Program-made: the position numbers and the translations under genes
Part shown: positions 52,764 to 62,672 of the stretch, piece after piece
Layout: every line of letters starts with the position of its first letter
Numbering within the stretch: the stretch's first letter is position 1
Notes under the pieces: generated by a model
Databases searched by the model: none
Seen by the model: only the letters and a program-made list of their open reading frames with translations
What the model was told of the DNA's origin: nothing
Assembly (NCBI GenBank): GCA_902826615.1
Contig: CADEFN010000002.1
Span: forward strand, 372,001-436,000
Source: an uncultured Gemmatimonadota bacterium
GTDB taxonomy: Bacteria > Gemmatimonadota > Gemmatimonadetes > Gemmatimonadales > Gemmatimonadaceae
DNA length: 64,000 nt
Direction: 5' to 3'

Positions 52764-53723
52764 TCAGCGCGCCAGCCACCCCCGGATGGCGCGCGTCACC
52801 TTGTCGGCGGCGTCCTGCTGCACAAAGTGCCCTACACCGGGAATGGTCATCAGCGTCAGATCGTTCTCCAGGTAGTCCCAGGTGTTGTTGAGGGCACCAG
52901 GGAGCAGAAACGTGTCGCCAAGTCCGTGGATCATCAGGACTGGCGCCTTGACCTTCACCAGTGGTGACGGGTCGGCGACGTACGGCTCGCGCGGATAGTT
53001 GCGCCTGTAGTAAGCCAGCATGGCCGCAAAGTCCGAGCGACCGAAGGCCTCGACATAACGCTTGCGCGCGTCCGGATCTCTCACCCACGCCGCGAGTCCT
53101 TCGGCGGTCAACGCGCGTTCGGCGCCTTCCTGCTGGAAGTTGCGGGCATACTGGCTGTTCCGTGCTTGCTCCGGATTGGTTGCCAACTCACGGGTCAGCC
53201 CACGGAGATGGGGCAGGTTGAGGATGATCAGGCGGTCGACCACATCGGGCCGGTAGGTTGCCACAGACCAGGCGACGGCGCCTCCCCAATCGTGTCCAAC
53301 CACCACCGCCTTCTCGCGACCGAGGTGTTTGATGACTGATACGACGTCGCGCACCAGCAGCTGAATGTCGTACTGCTCGATGCCCTGCGGTTTGTCCGAC
53401 AGGTTGTAGCCGCGCTGATCGATTGCGACGGTGTAGTAGTCCTTTGACAGCTCCAGCATCTGCGCGCGCCAGGTATACCAGAAGTCAGGAAAGCCATGGA
53501 TCATCACGATGAGCGGCTTGGCTGGATCGCCCAGGGCGGCGTAGTGGATCTTTACGCCGCTGGAGTTGGCGTAGCCGTGCGACACCTGGCGGTCGATGTC
53601 GGTTGCGCTGACCGTCGTTTGTGACTCGGCGGAGGTGGACATGAGTAGAAAGGCGAGAGTAAACACGCGCGTGACACGTGCGAGTGTGGTAGCGCGGATT
53701 GCATTTCGCATGATCGTCTTCAT
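52764..53723 (-). CDS. Exported epoxide-hydrolase-like alpha/beta hydrolase
   Basis: 319 residues. A signal peptide (about 1-33, [14 protein letters not shown]) precedes an alpha/beta-hydrolase fold with oxyanion [10 protein letters not shown], nucleophile Asp145 in [11 protein letters not shown], acid Asp270 in [11 protein letters not shown] and His299 in PGVGHFVQQ. An aspartate nucleophile with HGFP fits soluble epoxide hydrolases and haloalkane dehalogenases; the cap with [10 protein letters not shown] favours epoxide hydrolase. The ATG at 53723 overlaps the stop of the upstream DUF5107 gene by four bases, so the two are coupled. Confidence 0.88.
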   Translation of the reverse strand: MKTIMRNAIRATTLARVTRVFTLAFLLMSTSAESQTTVSATDIDRQVSHGYANSSGVKIHYAALGDPAKPLIVMIHGFPDFWYTWRAQMLELSKDYYTVAIDQRGYNLSDKPQGIEQYDIQLLVRDVVSVIKHLGREKAVVVGHDWGGAVAWSVATYRPDVVDRLIILNLPHLRGLTRELATNPEQARNSQYARNFQQEGAERALTAEGLAAWVRDPDARKRYVEAFGRSDFAAMLAYYRRNYPREPYVADPSPLVKVKAPVLMIHGLGDTFLLPGALNNTWDYLENDLTLMTIPGVGHFVQQDAADKVTRAIRGWLAR

Positions 53724-56635
53724 TGTGGAAGGCCTCGCACGTCCCATTCCCGCATTACGCGCTGCACAACGCCGTCGGATGAACCGCGCGGCCTGGGGGG
53801 GAGTGTACCGCGCCGCAACATGACTGCGTCCATCCAGTCTTCAAGTCGTTCGTCGACATCCGCGGCGTAGGGCTTTCCTGTGCCAAGCCGCTCGGGCCAG
53901 ACACGTGCCTTTGCCACGAGGGTGCGGGCAGCACGTGTGTCACGGGCGGCAAAGCGCTCAATGGCCAGTCGCAGGTTCGCTTCCCGATACAACACATGTG
54001 CCTCCGCTGCACCCTCGGCGGGGAGAATTTCCACCTTGTCGAGCCAGGTGACAGCATCAGCCACTCGTCCGACCCGCAGGAGCGCCCGCGCGTGGAGCAG
54101 CGCCACCGGAGTACGCTGCGCAAATCGTGCTGCATAACGAGTGGTGAGCGTCAGCGCCTCGACGCTGTCGCCCGTGGCCAGCAGGAGCTCTGCCACCATG
54201 CGACCGTAGCGCCATTCCGTTGTGTCCAATGCGGCCGCGCGACGCCAGTCTCTGAGCGCACTGGTGCTGTCTGCGAGGAGTGCGCGCGCCGCATACAGGG
54301 GTGCGAATTCCGGTGCATCACCCAGACCCTGCAGCAGAGTCAGAGCGGCGGAGCGATCGCCCAGATGTGCGGTCACCAGCGCCAGGTAGTAGGTGGTTTG
54401 CCATGTGTCGCGCTGTCCACGTGCCCATTCCAGGACCTGACGTGTTTCGGTGCGAAAGGGAAGAACCAGTCGTGGTGTGAGCGCGCTCGCTCGTGTGAGC
54501 CAGCTTGCGGCGTCGGCCTCCCCGAGCCTCGTGCGAAGCCATGCGCGCCAGTACGCCACCTCCGCATGGTCCGCCGCGAGAGAGAGTACACGATCGGCAT
54601 CGCGGTCCCGACCAACGCCCTGGTACCAGACGGCGAGTTCGAGGAGGCTTTCGTGAGGCATTTCATTTCGTATCGCGTCTCGCACTACTGCGCCATCCAG
54701 CGACCCCGAAAGGAATTGCTCAACGCGCACAAAGTGACCGACCGGGTCGACGGCCGATATGTCTGCGCGAGCCGCGGCGATGGCACGGGTGTCGCCACCA
54801 ACTCGGGCGGTCACTGCATGCACTTGAAGGGCATCCATCGATGACCGGTCGTAGTCGAGTGCCTTGGTGGCGTACTGCTCGGCACGCCGAAGATCGCCGC
54901 CTGCCAGATAGAGTTTGGCCAGCTCACTGAACGCCGCCACCCGCCACTCGCCTGACTGTGTCGCGATATCGAGGCCGTCCCTGGCATCGGCGAGGTGTCC
55001 AAGCTGCCGGCTGCCCAGCCCGAAGGTGTAGTTGGAGAGCGGATCGTAGGTGTCGATCGCCAACCCCCTTCGCGCGACATCGACCGCCTGGCGGGCGTTC
55101 CCTGATCGCAGATGCAGCGCAGCCACTTCACCGATTGCCGGGAGGAAGTGCGCGTCGCGCTGCAGCGACTGCTCGAATGCCTCGCGAGCGCGGCCAAACT
55201 CGCGGTCACGCAGATACTCCTTCCCCTGCAGGTAGGAGCCATACGCCGACTTCCAGTCAAAGTCGGCCGGTCCCTCCACCGGGCGCGAGAGCGCCGACTT
55301 GGCGGGATCGGCCTGGTAGTCGAGGAGCCCCGTGCCTAACGTAATGTGCAGGGTCGCCGGGTTCACCGACGTGGGGAGTGTGTCCACCACGATCTCGCGA
55401 GGCGTGAGCGCGACCACGCGCTGCCGAAGGATGTGTGTGCCCTCGCGAATGGTGAGCGTGTCACGCACCGGCTGCACACCCAGCAGGGACACCACCAGGC
55501 CAGCGGGCGACGTTTTCACATTGAGCGCGCCATAGGGGCTGGCCGCCACCATCCCGCCCATCCCGCGCACCGGAAACCAGTACTCCGTCCACCGCTCCGA
55601 TGCATGCGGCGCAAAGCCCCGGTGTTTGAATGGCGTCCGGGTGCTGCCTTCCGCCGTTTGGTTGAAGAGACGACCCGACTGCACTTCGGTGTACTGCCCG
55701 TCGGCGTCGGTGAGAAGCTGCTCCCAGATCATCCCCTGCCGGGAAAGGCCCCAGATCCAGAGTTTCTTGCCCGGCTTTTCATCGTGCGCGGCGTATCGCA
55801 CCATACCAAAGTCCTTCGAGTGCCACCAGGCACCGAAGAAATCGGTGTACGCCCCGAAGACGTGATACGACTTGTACCCACCAAAGTCATTATTGCGGTA
55901 TCGCGAGATGCTCTTGCCATTGGTGCTGTTCACCGGCCAGGCGCCCACCTCGCCATCGTGCCCGAGAAACCGGGTGCCGGGATAGACAAACTCCAGATCG
56001 TCGCCGACGGGTATGGCCGTGTTCATCCAGGTGTAATACGGCTGCTCGAGTGGTGACGTATTGAACCACGACGAGGCCGTGGTGAAGTACGCCTTGTCTT
56101 TCGGCAGGTTGATCTCGATGCGCCACTGGGTTCGTGTCAGAAGATCGAGGGCGCCGATCGTGCAGCTGACACTCCCGTCGGCGTTGGTCCGCGTCAGATA
56201 GTCCACCGGTGTCGCCACGTTAGGCGTATGCCCTATGACTCCATAGTTGGCCTCGATGCCACCACTGGTCCATGGTCCGCGCATGGCAACGTCGCGGAAC
56301 TTCACCACCTGGTTGTCATAGATCATCGACCGGCCGGTGGCCTTGTCGATGGCGCTCCACACCTTCCCGCCAATCTCGGGAATGATCGACACCTTGAGGT
56401 ACTCGTTTTCGAGTTCGACCACCTTGTACGAGCGTGCCTCACCCTTCGACGTAAAGCCGTCCCACCGATAGTAGGGATAGATGCGGCCGATCCGCGGAAT
56501 GGGATCGGCGTCGCTGTAGGGATATGTAGTGTAGGTCCGGGTGACTTCGCGGACCTCGGCCTGCGCCAGTGCGCGTGTGTTCGGCAACGCCAATACGGCG
56601 GCGGCAGCAAGGCGGTACCAGCTGAGTGCGGACAT
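53720..56635 (-). CDS. Exported DUF5107 protein with TPR repeats
   Basis: 971 residues. Signal peptide about 1-25 ([18 protein letters not shown]). Residues about 30-400 match the DUF5107 pattern, a galactose-mutarotase-like beta-sandwich ([70 protein letters not shown]). Residues about 480-960 are TPR-like helices ([20 protein letters not shown]). The N-terminal fold suggests carbohydrate binding or processing; the reaction is not assignable from sequence. ATG 56635 is chosen because the signal peptide begins there; upstream in-frame codons overlap the PadR operator region. Confidence 0.82.
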   Translation of the reverse strand: MSALSWYRLAAAAVLALPNTRALAQAEVREVTRTYTTYPYSDADPIPRIGRIYPYYRWDGFTSKGEARSYKVVELENEYLKVSIIPEIGGKVWSAIDKATGRSMIYDNQVVKFRDVAMRGPWTSGGIEANYGVIGHTPNVATPVDYLTRTNADGSVSCTIGALDLLTRTQWRIEINLPKDKAYFTTASSWFNTSPLEQPYYTWMNTAIPVGDDLEFVYPGTRFLGHDGEVGAWPVNSTNGKSISRYRNNDFGGYKSYHVFGAYTDFFGAWWHSKDFGMVRYAAHDEKPGKKLWIWGLSRQGMIWEQLLTDADGQYTEVQSGRLFNQTAEGSTRTPFKHRGFAPHASERWTEYWFPVRGMGGMVAASPYGALNVKTSPAGLVVSLLGVQPVRDTLTIREGTHILRQRVVALTPREIVVDTLPTSVNPATLHITLGTGLLDYQADPAKSALSRPVEGPADFDWKSAYGSYLQGKEYLRDREFGRAREAFEQSLQRDAHFLPAIGEVAALHLRSGNARQAVDVARRGLAIDTYDPLSNYTFGLGSRQLGHLADARDGLDIATQSGEWRVAAFSELAKLYLAGGDLRRAEQYATKALDYDRSSMDALQVHAVTARVGGDTRAIAAARADISAVDPVGHFVRVEQFLSGSLDGAVVRDAIRNEMPHESLLELAVWYQGVGRDRDADRVLSLAADHAEVAYWRAWLRTRLGEADAASWLTRASALTPRLVLPFRTETRQVLEWARGQRDTWQTTYYLALVTAHLGDRSAALTLLQGLGDAPEFAPLYAARALLADSTSALRDWRRAAALDTTEWRYGRMVAELLLATGDSVEALTLTTRYAARFAQRTPVALLHARALLRVGRVADAVTWLDKVEILPAEGAAEAHVLYREANLRLAIERFAARDTRAARTLVAKARVWPERLGTGKPYAADVDERLEDWMDAVMLRRGTLPPRPRGSSDGVVQRVMREWDVRGLPQ

Positions 56636-56741
56636 AACGACAAGGGGAAGGCGGACCGTGCAACGTTGCCCGTTGACAGTGCCTCCCGCCAGCCCCGATT
56701 CGACATACGTCATCGTCGGCTCGGCGGTCAGCTGCCCTTGA

Positions 56742-56788
56742 TGTCGAAACCCGACACCAGTACCATCCGTAGTGTCGGCTTCCGACAC
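56742..56788. promoter_or_regulatory. Tandem dyads, candidate PadR operators
   Basis: GTGTCGG-CTT-CCGACAC (56772-56788) is a perfect 7+3+7 dyad. A second, weaker one, TGTCG-AAACC-CGACA (56742-56756), lies 30 bases upstream, about three DNA turns. They sit 23-69 bases before the padR ATG at 56811 and about 110-150 bases before the divergent DUF5107 start, so one repressor could control both directions. Confidence 0.75.
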
Positions 56789-56810
56789 CACGACCCGTTG
56801 CGACCTCCAG

Positions 56811-57143
56811 ATGCCACCCACTGAATCCGACGTCCTCCGCGGCACACTCGACCTCCTCATCCTCAAGGTCTTGCTGCGCGAGTCCATGCATGGCTGGGCT
56901 GTGAGTCAGCGCATCCAGGAACGCTCACGCGGGGTGCTCGATGTCAATCAGGGCTCGCTTTACCCCGCCCTGCAGCGCCTGGAGCATCGCGGGCTCCTGC
57001 TCAGTGAATGGCGCACCACCGACACCAACCGGCGCGCCAGGTACTACACGCTCACTGCCGCCGGCAAAAAAGCGGTGGTGGCCGAGACCAACTCCTGGCG
57101 TCGTTATGTCACTGCCATCGAACTCATTCTGGAGACGCCATGA
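56811..57143 (+). CDS. PadR family transcriptional repressor
   Basis: 110 residues: VLRGTLDLLILKVL, MHGWAVSQRIQE, VNQGSLYPALQRLEHRGLL and RARYYTLTAAGKKAV. ATG 56811 is taken rather than an in-frame upstream codon because the conserved fold begins eight residues later and the upstream region holds the dyads. It overlaps the permease ATG by four bases. No Shine-Dalgarno is visible. Confidence 0.92.
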   Translation: MPPTESDVLRGTLDLLILKVLLRESMHGWAVSQRIQERSRGVLDVNQGSLYPALQRLEHRGLLLSEWRTTDTNRRARYYTLTAAGKKAVVAETNSWRRYVTAIELILETP

Positions 57144-59791
57144 CCCTTCGCGCTCTATTCCTCAGGCTGCGCGCCATCGTCCGGCGTAGTCGCGCTGAAG
57201 CGGAGCTGGGCGAGGAGCTCCAGTTTCATATCGAGCAGGAGACCGCGCTGCTACAATCGCGGGGCATACCTCCGGCCGAAGCCCGGCGACAGGCCCTCGT
57301 GGCCTTCGGCGGGCTCGAACACACCAAGGAGCAATACCGCGATGGTCGCGGCGATCGCTGGCTCACCGACCTGCGCAGCGATCTCGTCTTTGCGTTTCGT
57401 CTCCTGCGACGCAATCCCTCACTCACCGCCACCGTGGTCCTGACGCTCTCCGTGGGAATCGGGGCCAGCGTCGCGATCTTCTCGGCGGTCAATGCGGTGG
57501 TGCTGCGGCCCTTGCCCGTGAGTGAACCCGACCGGCTTGTCGCGCTGTGGGAAGACAACGCCGACAAGGGCTGGGTCCGGCAATCCTCGGCGCCGGCCAA
57601 CATGCTGGACTGGAGCGAGCGCGTGCGCGCCTTTGACGGGGTGACCGCGTGGGCCGACTACGATGCTCGTCCCGTCCTGTCTGGGAGTGGCGATCCGCAA
57701 GCGCTGCATGGTGCCGAGGTCATGGGCAACTTCTTCGACGTCTTGCGTGGCGGGATGACGTTAGGCAGGGGGTTTGCTCCAGACGCACACTGGCTCCCTG
57801 CCCCGCGTCAGGTGGTGGTGAGTCACCGATTCTGGCAACGCCAGTTTGGCAGCGACACGGCCATCATCGGGCGTACGCTGGTGCTCGACAGAGAGTCAGC
57901 CGAAGTGGTTGGGGTGGCGGGACCGGAGTTCCGTATTCCGGCGCCCGACGTGGACGTCTGGTACCCCATGCGCTGGGATCGCGCCGACCGGCAGCAGGTC
58001 TGGTTTCGCCGTGCCCACTGGTTGCGTCCCGTTGCCCGGCTGCGCGCCGAGACGAACGTGGAGACCGCCAGCGCCGAGCTGCAGCGCGTGATGGGAGCGA
58101 TGGAGCGCGAGTATCCCGAGACCAATGTCAACATGAAAGCCGGCCTCGGACCTTTGCATGATTATCTGGTCGGTGATCGTCGCCAGCCACTCGTCTTCCT
58201 GCTGGCAAGTACCGGACTGTTGCTGCTGATCGGTTGTGCCAACGTCGCCAACCTCCTTCTGGTGCGCGCCGCGGCCCGCGAACAGGAAGTGGTGGTGCGG
58301 CGGGCCCTTGGTGCTGACCGCAGCCGCGTGGTGCGTCAGGCGCTGACGGAGAGCATGGTGCTGGCCGTCCTGGGCGCGGCGGGTGGATGGCTGGTTGGAT
58401 TGTGGGGCACGCGCATGTTCGGCGCCTGGCAACCGGTGGGGATGCTGCCCGTCACGGACCGTCGGCCCGACGGGTGGGTTTTTCTTTTTGTCGTTGGGGT
58501 CGCCGCGCTCAGTGCTGTCGTCTTCGGAACCGCGCCCGCACTCTGGGTCGCGCGACGCGATGCGGCGGACGCCTTACGCTCGAGCACACGCATGAGTTCT
58601 GACAACCGGCGAGCGCGCCGGCTCGTGAACACACTCGCCATCGGTGAGGTTGCTCTTGCGGTGACACTGACGATCGGTGCCGGATTGCTGTTGCGTAGCT
58701 ACCAGCAGCTTGCGAATGTCGATCCCGGGTTTGAGGCCGATGGTGTCGCCTCCGCCTTTCTCGCCGTCGGCGGAACGCGCTACGAGGTGCGTGCGCAACG
58801 CATGACCTTCGTCAGCGACCTCCTGACCCGTGTGCGCACACTCCCCGGTGTCGAGTCGGCCGCCATCAGCTCGGCGATCCCCTTTGTGGCGGCGGGATAC
58901 ACCTCGGACTTCTCCATCCGGGGACGCCCCGCTGATCAGGCAGGACGCGAGGTACGGCATCGGAGTGTCACCGACGACTACTTTCGCACCATGAAGGTGC
59001 CTCTCCTCGCCGGTCGTGTCTTTGGCCCCGAGGATACTCCCACATCGGAGCCGGTGACCATCATCAACAAGGCACTTGCCGATCGCTACTTCGGGAATGA
59101 GGACCCGATCGGCCAGTACATCGCTGGCGATCTCGTGCCGGACAGCACGTCCATCTGGCGGCGCGTCGTTGGCGTCGTCGGCAACGAACGTGGTCGAATC
59201 GTGTCGCAGCCGGCCGGGATCGAGCTCACCGGACCCTACTCGCAGGAAGCGATGACCGGTGTGTATCTGGTTGTCCGCACCAGTGGTGATCCGGCAAACC
59301 TGCTCCGGTCGGTTGCACGCACGATCAGCGAGATTGACCCACTCCTCGCACCGATCACACTGACCACCATGCCGCGGATGCGCAGTGAAGCGATGGCGCG
59401 GGATCGCTTCATGGCGCTGCTCCTCGCCGCCTTTGCTGCTATTGGTGCTTTGCTCGCGGTCATCGGGGTTTACGGCGTGGTAGCGCAGGCGGCCCAGCGG
59501 CGTGAACCCGAGCTGGCCATCCGGTTGGCACTCGGCGCGCGCCCACGTCATCTGCACTGGCTCGTGTTGCGGCACGGACTCTCCGTCGCCGCACTGGGAG
59601 CCGCGTTAGGCGCCGCGGCCGCCATGGCGGGATCGGGAGTGATCCGCACCATGCTGTTCAACACGTCCCGCATGGACCCCGCCGTCTACGCCGTCGTGGT
59701 GTTGCTGGTCCTCGGGGCGGCAGCGATCGCCTCGTGGCTCCCTGCGCACCGAGTGGTTCGGGAGCGCAGAGGGCGCTCGCTGTCGCGGTGA
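57140..59791 (+). CDS. ADOP-type ABC transporter permease
   Basis: 883 residues. ADOP N-terminal domain (AELGEELQFHIEQETALL) at about 18-75, then two MacB-PCD/FtsX units (TATVVLTLSVGIGASVAIF; LLIGCANVANLLLVRAAARE; AAQRREPELAIRLALGARPRH). The C-terminus (PAHRVVRERRGRSLSR) departs from the usual xxDPxxALR ending of this family. ATG overlaps the padR stop. No ATPase nearby. Confidence 0.9.
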   Translation: MTLRALFLRLRAIVRRSRAEAELGEELQFHIEQETALLQSRGIPPAEARRQALVAFGGLEHTKEQYRDGRGDRWLTDLRSDLVFAFRLLRRNPSLTATVVLTLSVGIGASVAIFSAVNAVVLRPLPVSEPDRLVALWEDNADKGWVRQSSAPANMLDWSERVRAFDGVTAWADYDARPVLSGSGDPQALHGAEVMGNFFDVLRGGMTLGRGFAPDAHWLPAPRQVVVSHRFWQRQFGSDTAIIGRTLVLDRESAEVVGVAGPEFRIPAPDVDVWYPMRWDRADRQQVWFRRAHWLRPVARLRAETNVETASAELQRVMGAMEREYPETNVNMKAGLGPLHDYLVGDRRQPLVFLLASTGLLLLIGCANVANLLLVRAAAREQEVVVRRALGADRSRVVRQALTESMVLAVLGAAGGWLVGLWGTRMFGAWQPVGMLPVTDRRPDGWVFLFVVGVAALSAVVFGTAPALWVARRDAADALRSSTRMSSDNRRARRLVNTLAIGEVALAVTLTIGAGLLLRSYQQLANVDPGFEADGVASAFLAVGGTRYEVRAQRMTFVSDLLTRVRTLPGVESAAISSAIPFVAAGYTSDFSIRGRPADQAGREVRHRSVTDDYFRTMKVPLLAGRVFGPEDTPTSEPVTIINKALADRYFGNEDPIGQYIAGDLVPDSTSIWRRVVGVVGNERGRIVSQPAGIELTGPYSQEAMTGVYLVVRTSGDPANLLRSVARTISEIDPLLAPITLTTMPRMRSEAMARDRFMALLLAAFAAIGALLAVIGVYGVVAQAAQRREPELAIRLALGARPRHLHWLVLRHGLSVAALGAALGAAAAMAGSGVIRTMLFNTSRMDPAVYAVVVLLVLGAAAIASWLPAHRVVRERRGRSLSR

Positions 59792-59908
59792 AATGTGTTG
59801 TGCCCCGGGCGCCACTCCGTCACAGCCGTGGAGCCGCCCGGCACACGCGTACACGCGTCATCCCTGCGTGAGAGCTTCCGTGGCCGGTGTCGTACATGTT
59901 TTGGCACC

Positions 59909-60655
59909 ATGCCACGACCCATGCATTACTTCGTTCTCCTGCTCTCGCTCCTCACCTCGGGCTGCGCTTCTTCTGGCACCCTGGGGGTAGAGGCACCAAC
60001 CGGCGGTGTTCGGCTGCTTTTTGTCGGCAACTCGCTCACCTACGTGAACAACCTTCCCGGCATGGTGGGCGAACTCGCTCGCCTGGCGGGCATCGACTCG
60101 GTGTTCACCGCCAGTGTGGCCTTTCCCGACGTGAGCCTGGATGACCATTGGGCTGAGGGAAGCGCCGTTCGCGCATTGCAGCGCTCGCGCTGGGAGTTTG
60201 TGGTACTCCAGCAGGGTCCCTCGACACTCCCCGAGAACCGGGCACTCCTCGAGGCCGCGGCGCGTCGTTTTGACGTCCCGGTTCGGGCCGCGGGGGCCGT
60301 ACCCGTGTTATATCAGGTGTGGCCCACGGTGAACCGCTCAGGTGATTTTGTCCCGGCTCTCGCCTCATACCAGAATGCCGCACAAGCGGTCAAGGGCGTG
60401 CTCGCCCCGGCGGGTGACGCATGGCGCGCGGCAATCGCCGAGTCCGACACGATCCGCGTATACAGTCCCGACGGCCTGCATGCGTCGGTACGGGGAACCT
60501 ACCTTGCGGCGCTGGTGATCTATGCGCGCATCTTTGATCGCGACCCGCGGTTGCTTCCGCCGCGGATCCCCGGTGTGGCCGAGGATACGACCACGGTGCG
60601 GTTTCTCCAGCGTATGGCGAACGTGGCATTGCAGAGGTCGCCCGCCAAGCCATAG
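59909..60655 (+). CDS. SGNH/GDSL-fold hydrolase lipoprotein
   Basis: 248 residues. The signal peptide has lipobox LLTSGC. Block I is LLFVGNSLTYVN with candidate nucleophile Ser42 (GNS in place of GDS), block III region is FVVLQQGPST, and block V is D188-G-L-H191. A serine-hydrolase mechanism on an ester or acetyl group is expected, at the cell surface. ATG 59909 and ATG 59921 are both possible. It lies nine bases before the racemase-fold gene, so the two may form an operon. Confidence 0.82.
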   Translation: MPRPMHYFVLLLSLLTSGCASSGTLGVEAPTGGVRLLFVGNSLTYVNNLPGMVGELARLAGIDSVFTASVAFPDVSLDDHWAEGSAVRALQRSRWEFVVLQQGPSTLPENRALLEAAARRFDVPVRAAGAVPVLYQVWPTVNRSGDFVPALASYQNAAQAVKGVLAPAGDAWRAAIAESDTIRVYSPDGLHASVRGTYLAALVIYARIFDRDPRLLPPRIPGVAEDTTTVRFLQRMANVALQRSPAKP

Positions 60656-60664
60656 CTTCGAGGC

Positions 60665-61366
60665 ATGCGTCTCGGACTCATCGGCGGGCTCGGCCCCGAA
60701 TCCACGATTGACTACTACCGGCGGCTGATCGACGCCTGGAAGGCCGTGACACCGGGCACGGCGCCTAACATTGTGATCGACAGCGTCGATGTGGATCATG
60801 CGCTGTCGCTGGTGCAGAACGACCGCCCGGCACTCGCCGAGTATCTGCTGGCTTCCGTGCGTCGATTGGCAGCCGCGGGCGCGGACGTGGTGGCCCTCAC
60901 CGCGAATACCCCGCACATCGTCTTTGACGAAGTGGCCCGGGTGTCGCCCGTGCCCATGATCAGCATTGTCGAGACCTGTGCCGCGGAAGCAACGCGCCTC
61001 AAGTTGCGACGTCCTCTCCTGCTTGGCACGCGATTCACGATGGAAGCCTCGTTTTATCCCGAGGTCTTTGCCCGTCGTGGCATGAAGGTCATGGTGCCTG
61101 ACGAGAGCGCACGTCAGCGTGTGCACGAGATCTACGTTGGTGAATTGTTGCGAGGTGTGTTCCGCGACGAATCGCGTGCCGAGATCATCAGCCTCGCCAA
61201 TCAGCTCCGGACGATACTGCTGGCCGATTGCGTCATTCTTGGCGGCACCGAACTCCCCCTGCTGCTGCGCGCGCCAACGGTCGCAAGCCTTCCAGCACTC
61301 GACACCACGGCGCTTCATGTGGCCGCGCTCGTCGAATGCCTGCGCTCAGGAAAGTCAGCAGCGTGA
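60665..61366 (+). CDS. Aspartate/glutamate racemase-fold protein lacking both catalytic cysteines
   Basis: 233 residues with the whole Asp/Glu racemase pattern: MRLGLIGGLGPESTIDYYRR, ALTANTPHIVFDEV, ISIVETCAAEA, LLGTRFTMEASFY, and ADCVILGGTELPLLL. In the family the two acid-base residues are usually Cys in CNTxH and GCTE; here they are Ala80 (ANTPH) and Gly194 (GGTE). The classical two-thiol racemisation therefore looks impossible, although Glu196 and His84 remain. It could be an isomerase using other residues, a lyase-like relative or a binding protein. GAGG precedes the ATG by about 5 bases. Confidence 0.83.
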   Translation: MRLGLIGGLGPESTIDYYRRLIDAWKAVTPGTAPNIVIDSVDVDHALSLVQNDRPALAEYLLASVRRLAAAGADVVALTANTPHIVFDEVARVSPVPMISIVETCAAEATRLKLRRPLLLGTRFTMEASFYPEVFARRGMKVMVPDESARQRVHEIYVGELLRGVFRDESRAEIISLANQLRTILLADCVILGGTELPLLLRAPTVASLPALDTTALHVAALVECLRSGKSAA

Positions 61367-61412
61367 TCGCGTTGTGGTACGGTAGCGCCTGACAAGCCGC
61401 GGCGCGCCTGGG

Positions 61413-62591
61413 CTAGCTCTGCGCCACGAATCGCTCGATGGCGTTCACTCCGGCCTCAGCTGACGACTCACTCCTGATTGTCGCCCCCAACCGTTCTGCA
61501 GCAGCACGGTACGACGGCTCCGACAACACGCGCCGAACGGCCGACCGCAGGGTTTCCGGCGTGATCTGGCCGGACCGAAGCATGATACCCGCACCGAGTG
61601 ATTCGATGCGCGACGCGACGAGCAACTGTTCCGGCATCTGCGGCAGAAGCACCATCGGTGTCCCTGCAAGCAGGCTCTCCTGCACGCCGCCAAGTCCGGC
61701 ATGCGTCACGAAGAGAGCCGCACGTTCCAGTTCCGCGTTCTGATCCGCAAAGCGCGTGACGTGGACGCGCGTGTCCCCTGAGAGCGCCTGCGGAAGCTCC
61801 TTTCCACCCGTAGACAGAACGACGTGACCTGTTTCGTCGGCAATCGCGCTGGCACACGTCGACAGGAGCACACCATCTCCCTGAAAGACCGTGCCCAGTG
61901 AGAGGTAGGCCCCAGCCGGCGAAGCAGAGGACCGCGGGAGAGTGGGAATCGGTGGTCCGGCAAAGGTCCAGCCGGGTGATGCAAAACGCTCGTTATGCGG
62001 TTGCAGTGTACGTGTCGTGTACACCACCTGCAACCCGGCATGGGGAAATGCGGTCGCGCTGATGTGAGCACCACGAACCCCGTATCGGCGCACGAGACGA
62101 CGGTGCAGTGTGCGCGCAGTCCAGAGGGCCCCAACCTTTGTCAGCGTACTGCGCACACTGGCAGGACGCGCCCCCGCGTTCATGGCGTCGAGCGCTACCC
62201 GACGATCGAGCGCAAAGATCGGGACCGACACAACGAGGGGTACATCGAGCAGTCCCGCCACCCAATATCCCCAGGGGGCCAGCAGGTCAGCGATAACGTA
62301 GTCAGGCGCCCAACGTCGAAATTCATCGAGGTCGTTGGCGAGAACTGACGCCGAGAGCTCCATCATGCTGAGTGGCAATCGAGGAAGCTCCTGCGTGAGC
62401 GCTGGCAACCTCCCCACATCAGCCGACCGGTACGCCGACGGCTCGGCACCCATGGCGGCGATCACGTCGTCGAGGGCAGCGCCGGCGAAGTAGCGCACCG
62501 TGTGCCCACGCCGAACAAGCGCCGACACCACATCGCGTGTGGGGCGCACGTGTCCGTGAAGAGGAACCGAGAGAAAGAGGGCGCGCGCCAT
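61413..62591 (-). CDS. MGT/UGT-type GT1 glycosyltransferase
   Basis: 392 residues, GT-B fold. The N-terminal acceptor half starts RALFLSVPLHGHVRPTRDVV (with the usual His near the N-terminus). The C-terminal donor half has YLSLGTVFQG, then FVTHAGLGGVQESLLAGTPMV and LLPQMPEQ, the nucleotide-sugar signature of macrolide/zeaxanthin-type glycosyltransferases. It probably glycosylates a small lipophilic acceptor such as a carotenoid or polyketide; no biosynthetic cluster surrounds it. ATG 62591 is chosen because the Rossmann strand starts two residues later. Divergent from the permease gene. Confidence 0.9.
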   Translation of the reverse strand: MARALFLSVPLHGHVRPTRDVVSALVRRGHTVRYFAGAALDDVIAAMGAEPSAYRSADVGRLPALTQELPRLPLSMMELSASVLANDLDEFRRWAPDYVIADLLAPWGYWVAGLLDVPLVVSVPIFALDRRVALDAMNAGARPASVRSTLTKVGALWTARTLHRRLVRRYGVRGAHISATAFPHAGLQVVYTTRTLQPHNERFASPGWTFAGPPIPTLPRSSASPAGAYLSLGTVFQGDGVLLSTCASAIADETGHVVLSTGGKELPQALSGDTRVHVTRFADQNAELERAALFVTHAGLGGVQESLLAGTPMVLLPQMPEQLLVASRIESLGAGIMLRSGQITPETLRSAVRRVLSEPSYRAAAERLGATIRSESSAEAGVNAIERFVAQS

Positions 62592-62672
62592 GCAGATGCC
62601 GATAGCGTACGCGCTGAACATTCGGTCAGCAATGCTTTACACGTCCGGGCGTCGGGCGGCATCATACCCGAT

